Source: Spirochaetota bacterium
GTDB taxonomy: Bacteria > Spirochaetota > UBA4802 > UBA5550
DNA: 50,021 nucleotides
Reading direction: 5' to 3'
NCBI GenBank assembly: GCA_003246895.1
Contig: QKCL01000054.1
Coordinates: 1 to 50,021, forward strand
Shown: positions 34,383 to 43,314 of the stretch, one piece after another
Numbering within the stretch: position 1 is the first letter of the stretch
How the letters are laid out: every line of letters begins with the position of its first letter
Program-made: the position numbers and the translations under genes
The notes under the pieces: model-generated
Databases searched by the model: none
What the model was told of the DNA's origin: nothing
Seen by the model: only the letters and a program-made list of their open reading frames with translations

Positions 34383-35150
34383 ATGATGAAAAACAGAAAT
34401 GTAGAAAAAGCCTTCCTTACCTACGCGGATTCTTTTCTAACAGGCAATGAATCTGATGACTACCACTACATTTTAAAACGCGATCATTCCATGAGAGTTA
34501 AAGACCTCTGCAGCAATATCTGCCGCACAGAAGGCATCGAAGATCAATTCACAGAGGCTGCCGTTACTGCCGCAATTGTCCATGACATCGGACGTTTTGA
34601 ACAGTTCAGGCAGTTTCATACCTTCAGGGATGCTTCATCTGTGGACCACGGCAGTCTGGGTGCAGAGATAATTGATAAACTAGACATACTGTCAGATTTC
34701 AGCCCTGAAATACAGACAGCTATAAAATATGCTGTAGCACAGCACAACCAGATGAACACTGAGCCAGGTGGAGAGTTTGAGAATCTCCTGACCAGAATAA
34801 TCCGTGACTCCGATAAACTTGACATCTATAATGTAATATTAAGCCACCTCAACGGTAACAGTCAGGCACAGGAAGTTCTGCTTCATCTGCCTGACACGGA
34901 TGAATATTCACAGGAAATTATCGATGACATTTATGCGGGCAGGACAATCTGCTACACAAAACGCAGAACAGTCAATGACATGAAACTGACGATCCTGAAC
35001 TGGATTCAGGATATGAACTTTAAATTCAGCTACAAACATGTTCTTGAAAAAAACTACATAAACATTTTCTGCGATTCTCTCCCATGCAATCCCGAAATGT
35101 ACAGGCTCAGGGAATTTTTTCTGGAATACGCATCCGCCAGGGCCTCATGA
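34383..35150 (+). CDS. HD-domain phosphohydrolase-like protein
   Basis: 255 aa. Metal ligands of the HD superfamily are in order: H35 (RDHSMRV), H67-D68 (AAIVHDIGRF), H89 (DHGSLGAEII) and D in IRDSDKLD near residue 143. The remainder is helical. HD proteins hydrolyse phosphate esters of nucleotides or cyclic dinucleotides; the missing GYP motif argues against a c-di-GMP phosphodiesterase. No upstream Shine-Dalgarno is obvious. Substrate unknown. Confidence 0.85.
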   Translation: MMKNRNVEKAFLTYADSFLTGNESDDYHYILKRDHSMRVKDLCSNICRTEGIEDQFTEAAVTAAIVHDIGRFEQFRQFHTFRDASSVDHGSLGAEIIDKLDILSDFSPEIQTAIKYAVAQHNQMNTEPGGEFENLLTRIIRDSDKLDIYNVILSHLNGNSQAQEVLLHLPDTDEYSQEIIDDIYAGRTICYTKRRTVNDMKLTILNWIQDMNFKFSYKHVLEKNYINIFCDSLPCNPEMYRLREFFLEYASARAS

Positions 35151-35230
35151 CCAGTCAGGACAGCACCGCATCAAAAAAATATTAAAATAACTGTTGACTC
35201 ATTCCACTGTTATATTGACATCTCCTTATT

Positions 35231-35256
35231 CTGTTTATTTACCCGTTAATAAACAG
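35231..35256 (+). terminator. Hairpin between HD gene and riboswitch
   Basis: CTGTTTATT (35231-35239) pairs perfectly with AATAAACAG (35248-35256), loop of eight. A T-rich stretch (TTTGTATATTT) follows. It may be a weak terminator for the HD gene or a protein site; AT-rich, so stability is low. Confidence 0.35.
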
Positions 35257-35274
35257 TTTGTATATTTCAATATA

Positions 35275-35322
35275 CCGAGCCGGTTCTAGACACCCCCGCT
35301 CGTTAAAAATAAAAACTAGGAG
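35275..35322 (+). promoter_or_regulatory. preQ1-I riboswitch upstream of a queuosine-precursor transporter
   Basis: The P1 arms are CGAGC (35276-35280) and GCTCG about 16 bases later. The loop GGTTCTAGACACCCC matches the preQ1-I core (GGUUCUAGC-ACACCC). The A-rich tail AAAAATAAAAACTAG follows. The CTAG at 35286-35289 can pair with CTAG at 35316-35319 to form the pseudoknot, which captures the first bases of the AGGAG ribosome site at 35318-35322. Ligand binding would therefore switch translation off. The downstream gene is a YhhQ-family transporter, the expected partner. Confidence 0.87.
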
Positions 35323-35330
35323 ACACAGTC

Positions 35331-36056
35331 ATGTCCGAAAAAAAATTCAGCTTCCTCGAAGCTGCCATAGCAGGTTTTGTCGGTCTGCTCATCGTATCAA
35401 ACATCGTTGCACAGAAATTTTTTGAAACGGAATTTCTCGGCATTACCTGGTCGCTTGACACAGGCACACTTCTTCTTTTCCCAATGCTCTATATATTCGG
35501 AGATATTCTTGTTGAGGTATGGGGATACCACACTGCCCGCAGGGTTATCTGGTACGGTTTCGGCTTCAATATACTGGCAGCAGCCATTTTTGTAACAGCA
35601 GTACGTATGCCCCACAGCCAGTATTTCACACATCAGGAGGCATTTGCCGCAGTGCTTGGAGCCACTCCGGGACTTGTTTTTTCATCAATGGCAGGATACC
35701 TTGTGGGAAGCTTTGCAAACTCATTCATCATGGCAAGAATGAAAGAGTGGATGATTCAGTGGGATCCGGAACACAGATGGCTTCCACTCAGAACCATAGC
35801 ATCGACCATTGCCGGTGAATTTCTGGACACATCTGTCTTTGTTGGAGCAGGAGTATTATTCGGAATTTTCCCTGTGGAACTTCTTGTGTCACTCGTACTC
35901 ACACAGTGGATACTTAAAACTGTCATTGAAGTACTCATGACACCACTGACAGTACTTGTTGTTAAGAAACTTAAATACTACGAAGACACAGACATTGTTG
36001 GAACTGAAACATACAATCCCTTCGCTTTCTTCAAAGCCCAGAAACGAAGCGCATAG
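35331..36056 (+). CDS. Queuosine precursor transporter (YhhQ/QPTR family)
   Basis: 241 aa inner-membrane protein with about six to seven helices. Family marks are NIVAQK near residue 26, TGTLLLFPMLYIFGDILVEVWGY, VGSFANSFIMARMK and TIAGEFLDT. E. coli YhhQ imports preQ0 or preQ1, the precursors of the tRNA nucleoside queuosine. The upstream preQ1 riboswitch gives direct support for this substrate. The ribosome site is within the riboswitch, eight bases from the ATG. No queuosine synthesis genes are in the window, suggesting salvage matters here. Confidence 0.93.
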   Translation: MSEKKFSFLEAAIAGFVGLLIVSNIVAQKFFETEFLGITWSLDTGTLLLFPMLYIFGDILVEVWGYHTARRVIWYGFGFNILAAAIFVTAVRMPHSQYFTHQEAFAAVLGATPGLVFSSMAGYLVGSFANSFIMARMKEWMIQWDPEHRWLPLRTIASTIAGEFLDTSVFVGAGVLFGIFPVELLVSLVLTQWILKTVIEVLMTPLTVLVVKKLKYYEDTDIVGTETYNPFAFFKAQKRSA

Positions 36057-36070
36057 GACAATTTAAACTA

Positions 36071-36109
36071 TACTGAACTGATTTTTCTCCAGAGAAATTC
36101 AGTTCAGTA
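36071..36109. terminator. Bidirectional hairpin between transporter and murJ
   Basis: TACTGAACTGA at 36071 pairs with the mirror arm ending at 36109, with a nested TTTCTC/GAGAAA stem, about 15 bp after the transporter stop. It sits between convergent genes, so it can serve both. T residues are only moderate. Confidence 0.65.
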
Positions 36110-36146
36110 TTATGTACTGACCTACAGTGCCTGCAGGAATGCTGTT

Positions 36147-37712
36147 TCATTTCCCGGATACCCTTCTTAAAACTGCTTTAAACTTGTTCACAAGAAATAT
36201 CATTTCCCTTGTTCCGGTCATTATATTTACAATGAAATAGAGACTCCCGCCGGCTCCTACTATGATTCCAAGAATAGATGTGCGGTATAAAAACGTATCC
36301 CTCTCCCAGTCAGCAAAAGAAGCAAGTTTCCATATAACAACCCCCATGACAATTGATGCAAATATAAACCTGATGACAGAGGAAAAAATTCTTTTCATAT
36401 CAAGGCCGCCTGCCTTCTTCTGAACCATTACAAGAAGAATTCCCATCTGAACAAGTGATGAAATGGAATTTGCAAGTGTCAGGCCGGCATGTTTAAGAGA
36501 TGTATGCATCAGTATATAACCCAGAGTAATATTTACAAACAAAGACACAGCGGCACTTATTACAGGAGTCCTTGTATCCTTCATTGAATAATATGCCTGA
36601 GTAGTTATACGCAGAACCGATACAAAGACCACTCCTATACTGGCCGCCATGAGAGCATGATATGTGTTTACCGTATCTGAAAATGTGAAATTTCCTCTCA
36701 TAAAGAAAACAGAAAGTATCTCAAGTCCCACCACAAACAGAGCTGTGGCTGCCGGTATGGCAAGGAAAAGTGCGGAACACAGTGAATCGGAAAAAAGTTT
36801 CCGGAATTCCTCAGTCCGCTCTCCTACCCTGAGCCTTGACATTTCCGGAAGGATCACACTGCCGATGGACACAATAAAAACACCGAGAACAAGCTCAGTG
36901 AGCCTGTTGGTAAAATATATATATGTAACACTACCCTCCGGAAGCATCGTTGCCAGCATGTTATTCACAAGAATATTTATCTGGTAAACTGCGATTCCAA
37001 ATAGCGCAGGAACAAGCATTCTGAATATTTTCCTTATCCCCTCATGTCTGAAATCAACAGAAATCCTGAATTTATATCCATGCCTTATCATATAGGGAAA
37101 CTGCAGCAGCATCTGCATGAACCCTCCCAGCAGCACACCCGCAGCAGCGCCGTATATGGGTGTTTCAAAGAACCTGCTGAAAACAAGGATCCCTGAAATT
37201 ATGCCTACATTAAGAAGAACCGGTGCAAATGCAGGGGCAAAGAAATGTCCGTGTGAATTGAGATAGCCCATGGCAAAGGCCACAAATGCTGCGAAAAAAA
37301 GGTATGGAAACATGAACCTGGTGAGGTTTACCGAAAGACCGAATGTCTCAACTGAATCAAATCTTTTAAAAAATAGAGTCATTATTTCAGGAGAAAAAAA
37401 CATGCCGGCAGCAATAATGAAAACTACCGCAAGACACTGCACTGTCATTGTCTTCTGGGCAAGGTCAAGGGCTCCCTTTCTTCCTTCCCTGTGAAGTGAC
37501 TCCGTATATACAGGCACAAAGGATATTGTAAGCGCACCTTCTGCAACAAGTCTGCGGAAAAGGTTGGGTATCATGAAAGCAATATAGAACACATCAGCAG
37601 TTCTTGCTGCACCGAAATATGAGGCCATCAGTATGTCCCTGAAGAGACCAAGGAACCTGCTGCAGAGTGTTGAAACGGCAACAATTCCAGTTGACTTTAA
37701 AAGTGAGGCCAT
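36147..37712 (-). CDS. murJ: Lipid II flippase MurJ
   Basis: 521 aa, about 14 transmembrane helices, MOP/MATE-like fold. MurJ carries lipid-linked peptidoglycan precursor across the inner membrane. Typical features: N-terminal STLCSRFLGLFRDILMASYF, the conserved RLVAEGALTISFVPVYTE and the charged cavity arginines in those segments; SMKDTRTPV in the second half. AAGGA precedes the ATG. It is divergent from the fetA operon with about 100 bp between starts and is monocistronic here. Confidence 0.96.
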   Translation of the reverse strand: MASLLKSTGIVAVSTLCSRFLGLFRDILMASYFGAARTADVFYIAFMIPNLFRRLVAEGALTISFVPVYTESLHREGRKGALDLAQKTMTVQCLAVVFIIAAGMFFSPEIMTLFFKRFDSVETFGLSVNLTRFMFPYLFFAAFVAFAMGYLNSHGHFFAPAFAPVLLNVGIISGILVFSRFFETPIYGAAAGVLLGGFMQMLLQFPYMIRHGYKFRISVDFRHEGIRKIFRMLVPALFGIAVYQINILVNNMLATMLPEGSVTYIYFTNRLTELVLGVFIVSIGSVILPEMSRLRVGERTEEFRKLFSDSLCSALFLAIPAATALFVVGLEILSVFFMRGNFTFSDTVNTYHALMAASIGVVFVSVLRITTQAYYSMKDTRTPVISAAVSLFVNITLGYILMHTSLKHAGLTLANSISSLVQMGILLVMVQKKAGGLDMKRIFSSVIRFIFASIVMGVVIWKLASFADWERDTFLYRTSILGIIVGAGGSLYFIVNIMTGTREMIFLVNKFKAVLRRVSGK

Positions 37713-37813
37713 GAATTTTTCCTTTGAATTTAACTTGCTTAAGAATATTTCCCTTTACTTATAAGTCAAACAATATTAAAAAGTTCACAAGCAAAGAAAT
37801 TTTGGAAAGCAGG

Positions 37814-38476
37814 ATGACCCAGATTTTAAGGACAGAAAAGCTCACATACAGAAACGGCGGCACATCGGTAATAGAAGACATAGACCTGCTTGTAACAAGG
37901 GGTGAACACATTGTCCTCACAGGGCCATCAGGAGCGGGTAAAACATCCCTTCTGCTTGCGATACTGGGATTCAATATACCAACCAGCGGAACAATTTTCT
38001 TTAAAGGCGCGGCTGTAGGATGTGAAAACATAAATAAACTCCGTTCAGAAATATCCTATATCTCCCAGGAGCCTGTAACAGGGGCTCCCACATTCAGGGA
38101 ATCCCTTCTGCTTCCATTTACATTCAGAAAAAACCGGCATAAAAAACCTGATGAGGAAAAAATACTGAAACTCCTCAAAAGCCTCAAACTGGATAAATCT
38201 TTACTGGAAAAGGATTCCTCTCAGCTCTCTGGAGGAGAGAAACAACGCCTGGCAATTGCCCGTGAACTGCTTCTTGACAAAGAGATATTCATTCTTGACG
38301 AAATCACATCATCCCTAGACCCTGAGAGCAAAGAGGCTGTTATAGAGCTCTTCGGCAAAAAAAAATACACAATAATTTCAATTTCCCATGATTCAAACTG
38401 GATATCAACATGTACCAGAAAAATTGAATTAAGAAATGGAAGAATATACAGAGACACCGGCCTGCAGAAAAAATGA
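37814..38476 (+). CDS. fetA: ABC transporter ATP-binding protein, FetA (YbbL)-like
   Basis: 220 aa complete ABC ATPase: Walker A GPSGAGKT at residues 37-44, Q-loop ISQEP, signature LSGGEKQR, Walker B IFILDEI and switch histidine in ISHD. The ATG at 37814 gives the normal short N-terminus (TQILRTEKLTYR); the open frame continues upstream to a TTG at 37724 but without a ribosome site. It overlaps fetB by 4 bp. With FetB it forms the FetAB exporter, linked in E. coli to iron homeostasis and oxidative-stress resistance. Confidence 0.88.
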   Translation: MTQILRTEKLTYRNGGTSVIEDIDLLVTRGEHIVLTGPSGAGKTSLLLAILGFNIPTSGTIFFKGAAVGCENINKLRSEISYISQEPVTGAPTFRESLLLPFTFRKNRHKKPDEEKILKLLKSLKLDKSLLEKDSSQLSGGEKQRLAIARELLLDKEIFILDEITSSLDPESKEAVIELFGKKKYTIISISHDSNWISTCTRKIELRNGRIYRDTGLQKK

Positions 38477-39264
38477 AAAATATAGATATATCATTCATAA
38501 GCCTTTCCACTCTTTCAGTCCTCATTGCTATTACTGTACTCCTGAGCAGACTCATTGGGCTGAACATCGGGAAACGAACCATCATAGCCTTTTCCAGGAT
38601 GACAGCACAGCTCATGCTTGTAGGTGTTTATCTTGAAGTAATATTCCGCCTCAACAACCTCTGGCTAAACCTGGCATGGATTTTTGCCATGATAATCGTT
38701 GCAAACCTTAATATAATATCCAATGCGGGTCTTAACGGTAAAAAATTCTTCCTCACGGGAATAGGTTCTCTCACTGCAGCACTCTTCTCGGTAATGATTT
38801 ATTTTATGCTGGTAATAGTCACACCAGACCCTGTCTATGACGCCCGATACTTCATCCCAATATCCGGTATGATTCTGGGGAACTGCCTCAGGTCAAATAT
38901 CGTTGCTCTTGAAAGATTCTTTTCATCAATAATGAAGCAGGAGAAGATTTTTCTCTCCTACATAATGATGGGTGCAGCACCACACGAGGCTATTGCACCC
39001 TATGCAAGAGATGCCATCCGTGCCGCAATGAATCCCGGTATATCATCTGTTGCGACCATGGGACTGGTTGCCCTGCCCGGAATGATGACCGGACAGATAC
39101 TTGGAGGAGCCCTTCCCATGACTGCAATCAAATACCAGATCGCGATAATGGCTGCCATATTTTCATCTACACTGGTTTCTGTATCACTTAATATTTATTT
39201 GAGCCTGAGAGTTGCATTTAATGAATATGGAATGCCCGACAAAAATGTCATGAGGAATTTATGA
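38473..39264 (+). CDS. fetB: ABC transporter permease FetB (YbbM/UPF0014)
   Basis: 263 aa, about seven membrane helices. UPF0014 motifs: TVLLSRLIGLNIGKRTIIA, SRMTAQLMLVGVYLEVIF, ISGMILGNCLRS and the coupling region SSVATMGLVALPGMMTGQ-ILGG. Coupled to fetA by a 4-bp overlap and to the following carboxypeptidase gene by another. The pair is expected to export iron or a related ion or lipid; direction and substrate are inferred from E. coli. Confidence 0.92.
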   Translation: MKNIDISFISLSTLSVLIAITVLLSRLIGLNIGKRTIIAFSRMTAQLMLVGVYLEVIFRLNNLWLNLAWIFAMIIVANLNIISNAGLNGKKFFLTGIGSLTAALFSVMIYFMLVIVTPDPVYDARYFIPISGMILGNCLRSNIVALERFFSSIMKQEKIFLSYIMMGAAPHEAIAPYARDAIRAAMNPGISSVATMGLVALPGMMTGQILGGALPMTAIKYQIAIMAAIFSSTLVSVSLNIYLSLRVAFNEYGMPDKNVMRNL

Positions 39265-40688
39265 AACACCTGATTACTGCAATACTGATTTTTTCATCAC
39301 TTATTTCATGCTCAAAAGACAAGCCTGCAATGTCTGCAATAGAGTTTAAGATTCCGAAAAATGATCATTCCGGAATAAGCGGCTGCCCAGCCGGGAGCCT
39401 TTCAGGATATGCTGTTTACGATACAGAGAAGAACATAATAGTAAGACAGCACAACATGGAGAACCGGTTCATTCCGGCTTCTGTAACAAAACTGTTCACT
39501 GCGCTTTATGCGTTGAGTTCACTTGACCCGGATCTACAGATAAAAACAGAGCTTAAAATTTCCGGTGATATCTCGGATTCAACTCTTAACGGCAACATTT
39601 ATCTTGTCGGTCACGGTGACTGCACTCTCACTGTAAATGACCTTATTAAAATGGTTCTTTCACTGCAGGAGGCAGGGATAAAAAAGGTTACCGGAAATCT
39701 CGTATACTGCAGCGGGGATGTCACTCAGAAATACCATGTTTCAGGTACAATGCCGGAAAATGCCTACTACAACAGCGGCTACGGTTCACTTAACCTTGAT
39801 CTCAACAAGATCAGGATTATTAAAGACAGAGGCATGGTTTATTCAGTACCATCCCTCAGCAACATAGTAATAGGCACCAAGGAGGCAGTTAAATCCGGAG
39901 TATACAGCAAGGCTGAATTTATAGGCCGCGGAGAAACCGAAAACTGGTACTATCCTGAAAACAGAATTATTAATGGAGACAGTCTCCCTGTTAAGGACAC
40001 CGGAAAATATACAGCCATGGTTTTTCTGAAATTATGCAAAAATATGGGCATTGATATCCGCAATACTGTTTCCGGGTCTGATGAAGGCAAAAAAACTATC
40101 TCCACAGTAGAAAGCAAAAAACTCATAGATATTGTTACCGGTATTCTGAAATACAGCAATAACTTCAAGGCTGAAACTATAGGTTCCATTGCTTCAGGCA
40201 GTGCCGGGACAGAAAGCAGCATCGAAGGTTTTCTTAAAAATAATTTTAAAGGCATAAACTGGAAAGGGCTTGTTTTAAAAAACTACAGCGGACTGACTAC
40301 AGAAAACAGATGCACTCCAGTTCAGGTTCTGGCAGTTCTCAGATACCTGGACCTCGTAAAACCGGGCGGCAGGAATCTTGAATATATTCTACCGGTAGCC
40401 AGCTATGACGGCACCCTTTTAAAACGTTTCCGAAGCCCGTCTTATTCATACAGGGTATTTGCCAAAACAGGCACGATTTATTACGCAAGCGGTCTCGCGG
40501 GAATTTTTTACGGCCGCTCCGGGAAAAAATATCTCTTTTGTGCCTTTATAAATGATAATGAAAAACGCCTGTCATATAATGCAAAAGAGATTACTGACTA
40601 CAGGATTATCAGATCAGCAGGAGAATGGACAAGGTCTGCTGAAAAAAGTATTGATAATTTCATTAAAAAAAATATTGATATACTATAA
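39261..40688 (+). CDS. dacB: D-alanyl-D-alanine carboxypeptidase/endopeptidase (PBP4, S13 family), lipoprotein
   Basis: 475 aa. A lipoprotein signal ends in LISC with the lipidated cysteine at 17. Active-site motifs of the S13 penicillin-binding proteins: SVTK (S74, K77), SNN (S299) and KTG (402-404). A PBP4-type inserted domain lies between the first and second motif. It trims or cleaves peptidoglycan cross-links in the periplasm. Lipidation is uncommon for E. coli PBP4, which is soluble. It overlaps fetB by 4 bp and is 20 bp from the TPR gene. Confidence 0.92.
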   Translation: MKHLITAILIFSSLISCSKDKPAMSAIEFKIPKNDHSGISGCPAGSLSGYAVYDTEKNIIVRQHNMENRFIPASVTKLFTALYALSSLDPDLQIKTELKISGDISDSTLNGNIYLVGHGDCTLTVNDLIKMVLSLQEAGIKKVTGNLVYCSGDVTQKYHVSGTMPENAYYNSGYGSLNLDLNKIRIIKDRGMVYSVPSLSNIVIGTKEAVKSGVYSKAEFIGRGETENWYYPENRIINGDSLPVKDTGKYTAMVFLKLCKNMGIDIRNTVSGSDEGKKTISTVESKKLIDIVTGILKYSNNFKAETIGSIASGSAGTESSIEGFLKNNFKGINWKGLVLKNYSGLTTENRCTPVQVLAVLRYLDLVKPGGRNLEYILPVASYDGTLLKRFRSPSYSYRVFAKTGTIYYASGLAGIFYGRSGKKYLFCAFINDNEKRLSYNAKEITDYRIIRSAGEWTRSAEKSIDNFIKKNIDIL

Positions 40689-40708
40689 AAAAACGGGACT
40701 ACCTGACC

Positions 40709-42181
40709 ATGATAAAAAAAATAGCAATAATTATTCTGGTAATGTCATATTTACCTCTGTGGGCATCTGCAAATTTTCAAAGGGGAAAAACAGCATATAT
40801 ATACAGAAATTATGACAAGGCTAAAGAGTATTTTCTGAAGGATATCGAACAATATGACCGTGGTGATTCATACTATTTCATGGGTGAGATTGAAAAAATT
40901 CTCAAAAACTACAAGTCAGCTTTTGAATATTACGAAAAAGCAGTAACAAAAAGCATGACAAAAAAATACATGGTCAATGCCTACTGGAATCTAATTGTAC
41001 TCACTGAAGAGCGTAATGACTATGGTAAAGTTGTACATTACTGCAGGGAAATGTGGCGCAAAACACGGGACGGTTCAGCCAGATCAAAAGTCGAAAGTCT
41101 GATTAACAAGATGTTATGGACAAGTAATCAAAGCGCAATCGAGAAGTACAAGAACGGACTTGAACAGTCTAAACGCGGCAAAAAAGCCGAGGCACACGCC
41201 CTTTTTCTGGAAGCATCAGCAATTGACAGCTCATTTCTGGCTCCAAAATTTGAACTAGGCATGCATGCATACAATAACAACAACGAAGCAGAAGCAATGA
41301 GATATCTGAGCGAGATTGCATACAGAATACCATATTATGCAGAAATTCAGCTAATCCTGGGAGATCTTAACTACAAAAACGGCAACTATTCTGCTGCTGC
41401 CGAAAACTTCGATGCAGTAATTGAATACGGATTCATTGACCAGGGACTGATATTTAAGACACTCGTTAAACGTGGGGAATCCTATTACCGCTCCGGTAAT
41501 TACATTTCGGCGGAAAAGGATTTTGTTGAAGTTACAAAATCAAAGACCAGAGATACAAATACCTATCTCCTTCTATCTGCCATATATATAAAACAGTCAA
41601 AATTTGATGAAGCTCTAAATACTCTGAAAATTGCCGATAAAATGGCACCTGATGAACCTTCGGTTCTTTTTCAAATGGGAAGCATATATTATCACAAGCA
41701 GGACTGGAAATATATTTCATATTTTGACAGATTGTTTGAAAAAGTACAGAATGAAAGCCATGAAAAGATGAGGTTATACGACAGGGCTTTTAAAATTTTG
41801 ATAAAGTCCCTCTTCGAAAAGGAAAAATATTCAAGGACAATTACTGTTGCTTCAAAAATCTCAGAGTATTCAAATGATTATGACACGATGCTTGTACTGG
41901 CAAAATCGCATTACTTTGTTAAAAATTACGATAAATCAATAGAATATTTTGAAAAAATTTCACCTTCAAATCTAGATAAGGTTACACTTGCCAAAGCCTA
42001 TTTTTATTCCAGCAGAAAGTCACAGGCCAGTGTAGTTTTAAAAGATATGATGTATGATACAGCAGCTCTTTCAGAAGCCCGCAAGGACAATAATCTCAAA
42101 AAAATTATTAATGAACTTAATAGCGGAAGTGCAGGCCAAAAAAATTCAGGCGGATCTCTAAACGGAACAAAAGCTCAATGA
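40709..42181 (+). CDS. Exported TPR-repeat protein
   Basis: 490 aa. A signal peptide is visible (MIKKIAIIILVMSYLPLWASA). The mature protein is a run of tetratricopeptide repeats, e.g. around residues 35-80 (KAKEYFLKDIEQYDRGDSYY), 165-260 and 270-345 (the RGESYYRSGNYISAEKDF and NTLKIADKMAPDEPS segments). TPR solenoids bind partner proteins, so this is likely a periplasmic scaffold. It shares an operon with the PBP4 homologue and overlaps the ATPase-like gene by 4 bp. Partner unknown. Confidence 0.85.
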   Translation: MIKKIAIIILVMSYLPLWASANFQRGKTAYIYRNYDKAKEYFLKDIEQYDRGDSYYFMGEIEKILKNYKSAFEYYEKAVTKSMTKKYMVNAYWNLIVLTEERNDYGKVVHYCREMWRKTRDGSARSKVESLINKMLWTSNQSAIEKYKNGLEQSKRGKKAEAHALFLEASAIDSSFLAPKFELGMHAYNNNNEAEAMRYLSEIAYRIPYYAEIQLILGDLNYKNGNYSAAAENFDAVIEYGFIDQGLIFKTLVKRGESYYRSGNYISAEKDFVEVTKSKTRDTNTYLLLSAIYIKQSKFDEALNTLKIADKMAPDEPSVLFQMGSIYYHKQDWKYISYFDRLFEKVQNESHEKMRLYDRAFKILIKSLFEKEKYSRTITVASKISEYSNDYDTMLVLAKSHYFVKNYDKSIEYFEKISPSNLDKVTLAKAYFYSSRKSQASVVLKDMMYDTAALSEARKDNNLKKIINELNSGSAGQKNSGGSLNGTKAQ

Positions 42182-42957
42182 TTATATTTGACAAACTATC
42201 TCTCTCCGCATCTGGGAAAAAAGTGTTGGACAGTATATCTCTGACATTCCCGGATGGAATAATCGCAGGAATTTCCGGTCCCGCCGGCAGCGGCAAAACA
42301 TCTCTTGTTGAAACCATGAAAAACATTCCGGACCGTAATATAGAAGGCTCACTTATTATTGACAGCATAAATACACTGAAACTTAAAAGTTCTGAAAGAA
42401 ACAGGATTATATCTTTCTTTTCACAGGATACCTGCAGAATTAACATGGAGTCGTCTGTCTTTGATACTATATTAAAGGGCCGGGCAATTTATAAAAAAAC
42501 TCTTTCCCCATACAGCCGAGAGGACAGGGATTTCACTGAAAAAACGGTCAACCTCTTCAGACTTTCAGCAGTAAAATCTGAAAAACTGAAAAATCTTTCC
42601 TCTTCCTTATTACAGCTAACAATGATTGCTCAGGCCGTTAACCGCCAGTGTCCTATACTTGTACTGTCTTCACCGGAACGTGATTTAAATATTGATCAGC
42701 TTCAAATTATTATTATGGCATTCAAAAACTATATTTCAACCGCAAAAAAAACAGTAATTATTGAATCAAATAATATAAATTTTATATGTTCTGTATGTGA
42801 TAAAATAATTTTTTTAAAAAAAGGGAGAATTCATTGTGATGTGAGTCCTTTTGATATCAATGATAAAATGATAATGGAAATATTTGGAGCGAATACATCA
42901 GTTTCAAAGAACATCATTACAGGCAGGCCTGAGATTCAGCTTATTGACAATATTTAA
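42178..42957 (+). CDS. Degenerate ABC ATPase-like protein
   Basis: 259 aa with the overall ABC ATPase plan but a ruined active site. Walker A GPAGSGKT (34-41) is intact and a Q-loop glutamine remains (FSQD, Q83). The signature LSGGQ is replaced by LSSSL (140-144), Walker B plus catalytic Glu (LLDEP) by LVLSSPE (162-167, both acids lost), and the switch His by Ser/Asn in IIESNN. It can probably bind ATP but hardly hydrolyse it. The rest resembles FhuC/BtuD-class ATPases. It is coupled to the TPR gene (ATGA); its codons are intact, so it is kept, not a pseudogene. A regulatory nucleotide sensor or a dead partner of FetA is possible. Confidence 0.72.
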   Translation: MIIFDKLSLSASGKKVLDSISLTFPDGIIAGISGPAGSGKTSLVETMKNIPDRNIEGSLIIDSINTLKLKSSERNRIISFFSQDTCRINMESSVFDTILKGRAIYKKTLSPYSREDRDFTEKTVNLFRLSAVKSEKLKNLSSSLLQLTMIAQAVNRQCPILVLSSPERDLNIDQLQIIIMAFKNYISTAKKTVIIESNNINFICSVCDKIIFLKKGRIHCDVSPFDINDKMIMEIFGANTSVSKNIITGRPEIQLIDNI

Positions 42958-43308
42958 TCAGTCAAAGTATTCCATTTTTGTCCTGCACTCCTCAGTACTT
43001 TCAGCAAAAATTAAATGACCATAATTATCAGAATAATTTATCAGTGACTTTAAGTCTTCATCGGGATATAAAAAAATAATTTTTTTACCATTTATGCGGG
43101 CATAATAATTAACAGACAACATGGAGTGAATCCCGGAAGAAGTAACAAATTTTACATTCTCCATGTCAATAATCAGATTTTCATCCTTCAAAAAGCTTTC
43201 AGCAATCTGTAAAAACTGCTTTGCAGTTACCGAAGTAATACTCCCGGTTATCTCCAGGGCTCTTAATTCACCTTCCTGCCGCACAGTATAATTAATTCTG
43301 TTTATCAT
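42958..43308 (-). CDS. STAS-domain protein (anti-sigma-factor antagonist-like)
   Basis: 116 aa, single STAS domain: IDMENVKFVTSSGIHSML carries the usual SSG phospho-serine site. Such proteins capture anti-sigma kinases or act in partner switching. No anti-sigma kinase is adjacent. The stop codon is directly against the stop of the convergent ATPase-like gene (zero bases between). It is the last gene of the rnc-nudix block, 6 bp after the nudix gene. Confidence 0.85.
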   Translation of the reverse strand: MINRINYTVRQEGELRALEITGSITSVTAKQFLQIAESFLKDENLIIDMENVKFVTSSGIHSMLSVNYYARINGKKIIFLYPDEDLKSLINYSDNYGHLIFAESTEECRTKMEYFD

Positions 43309-43314
43309 GAAATA

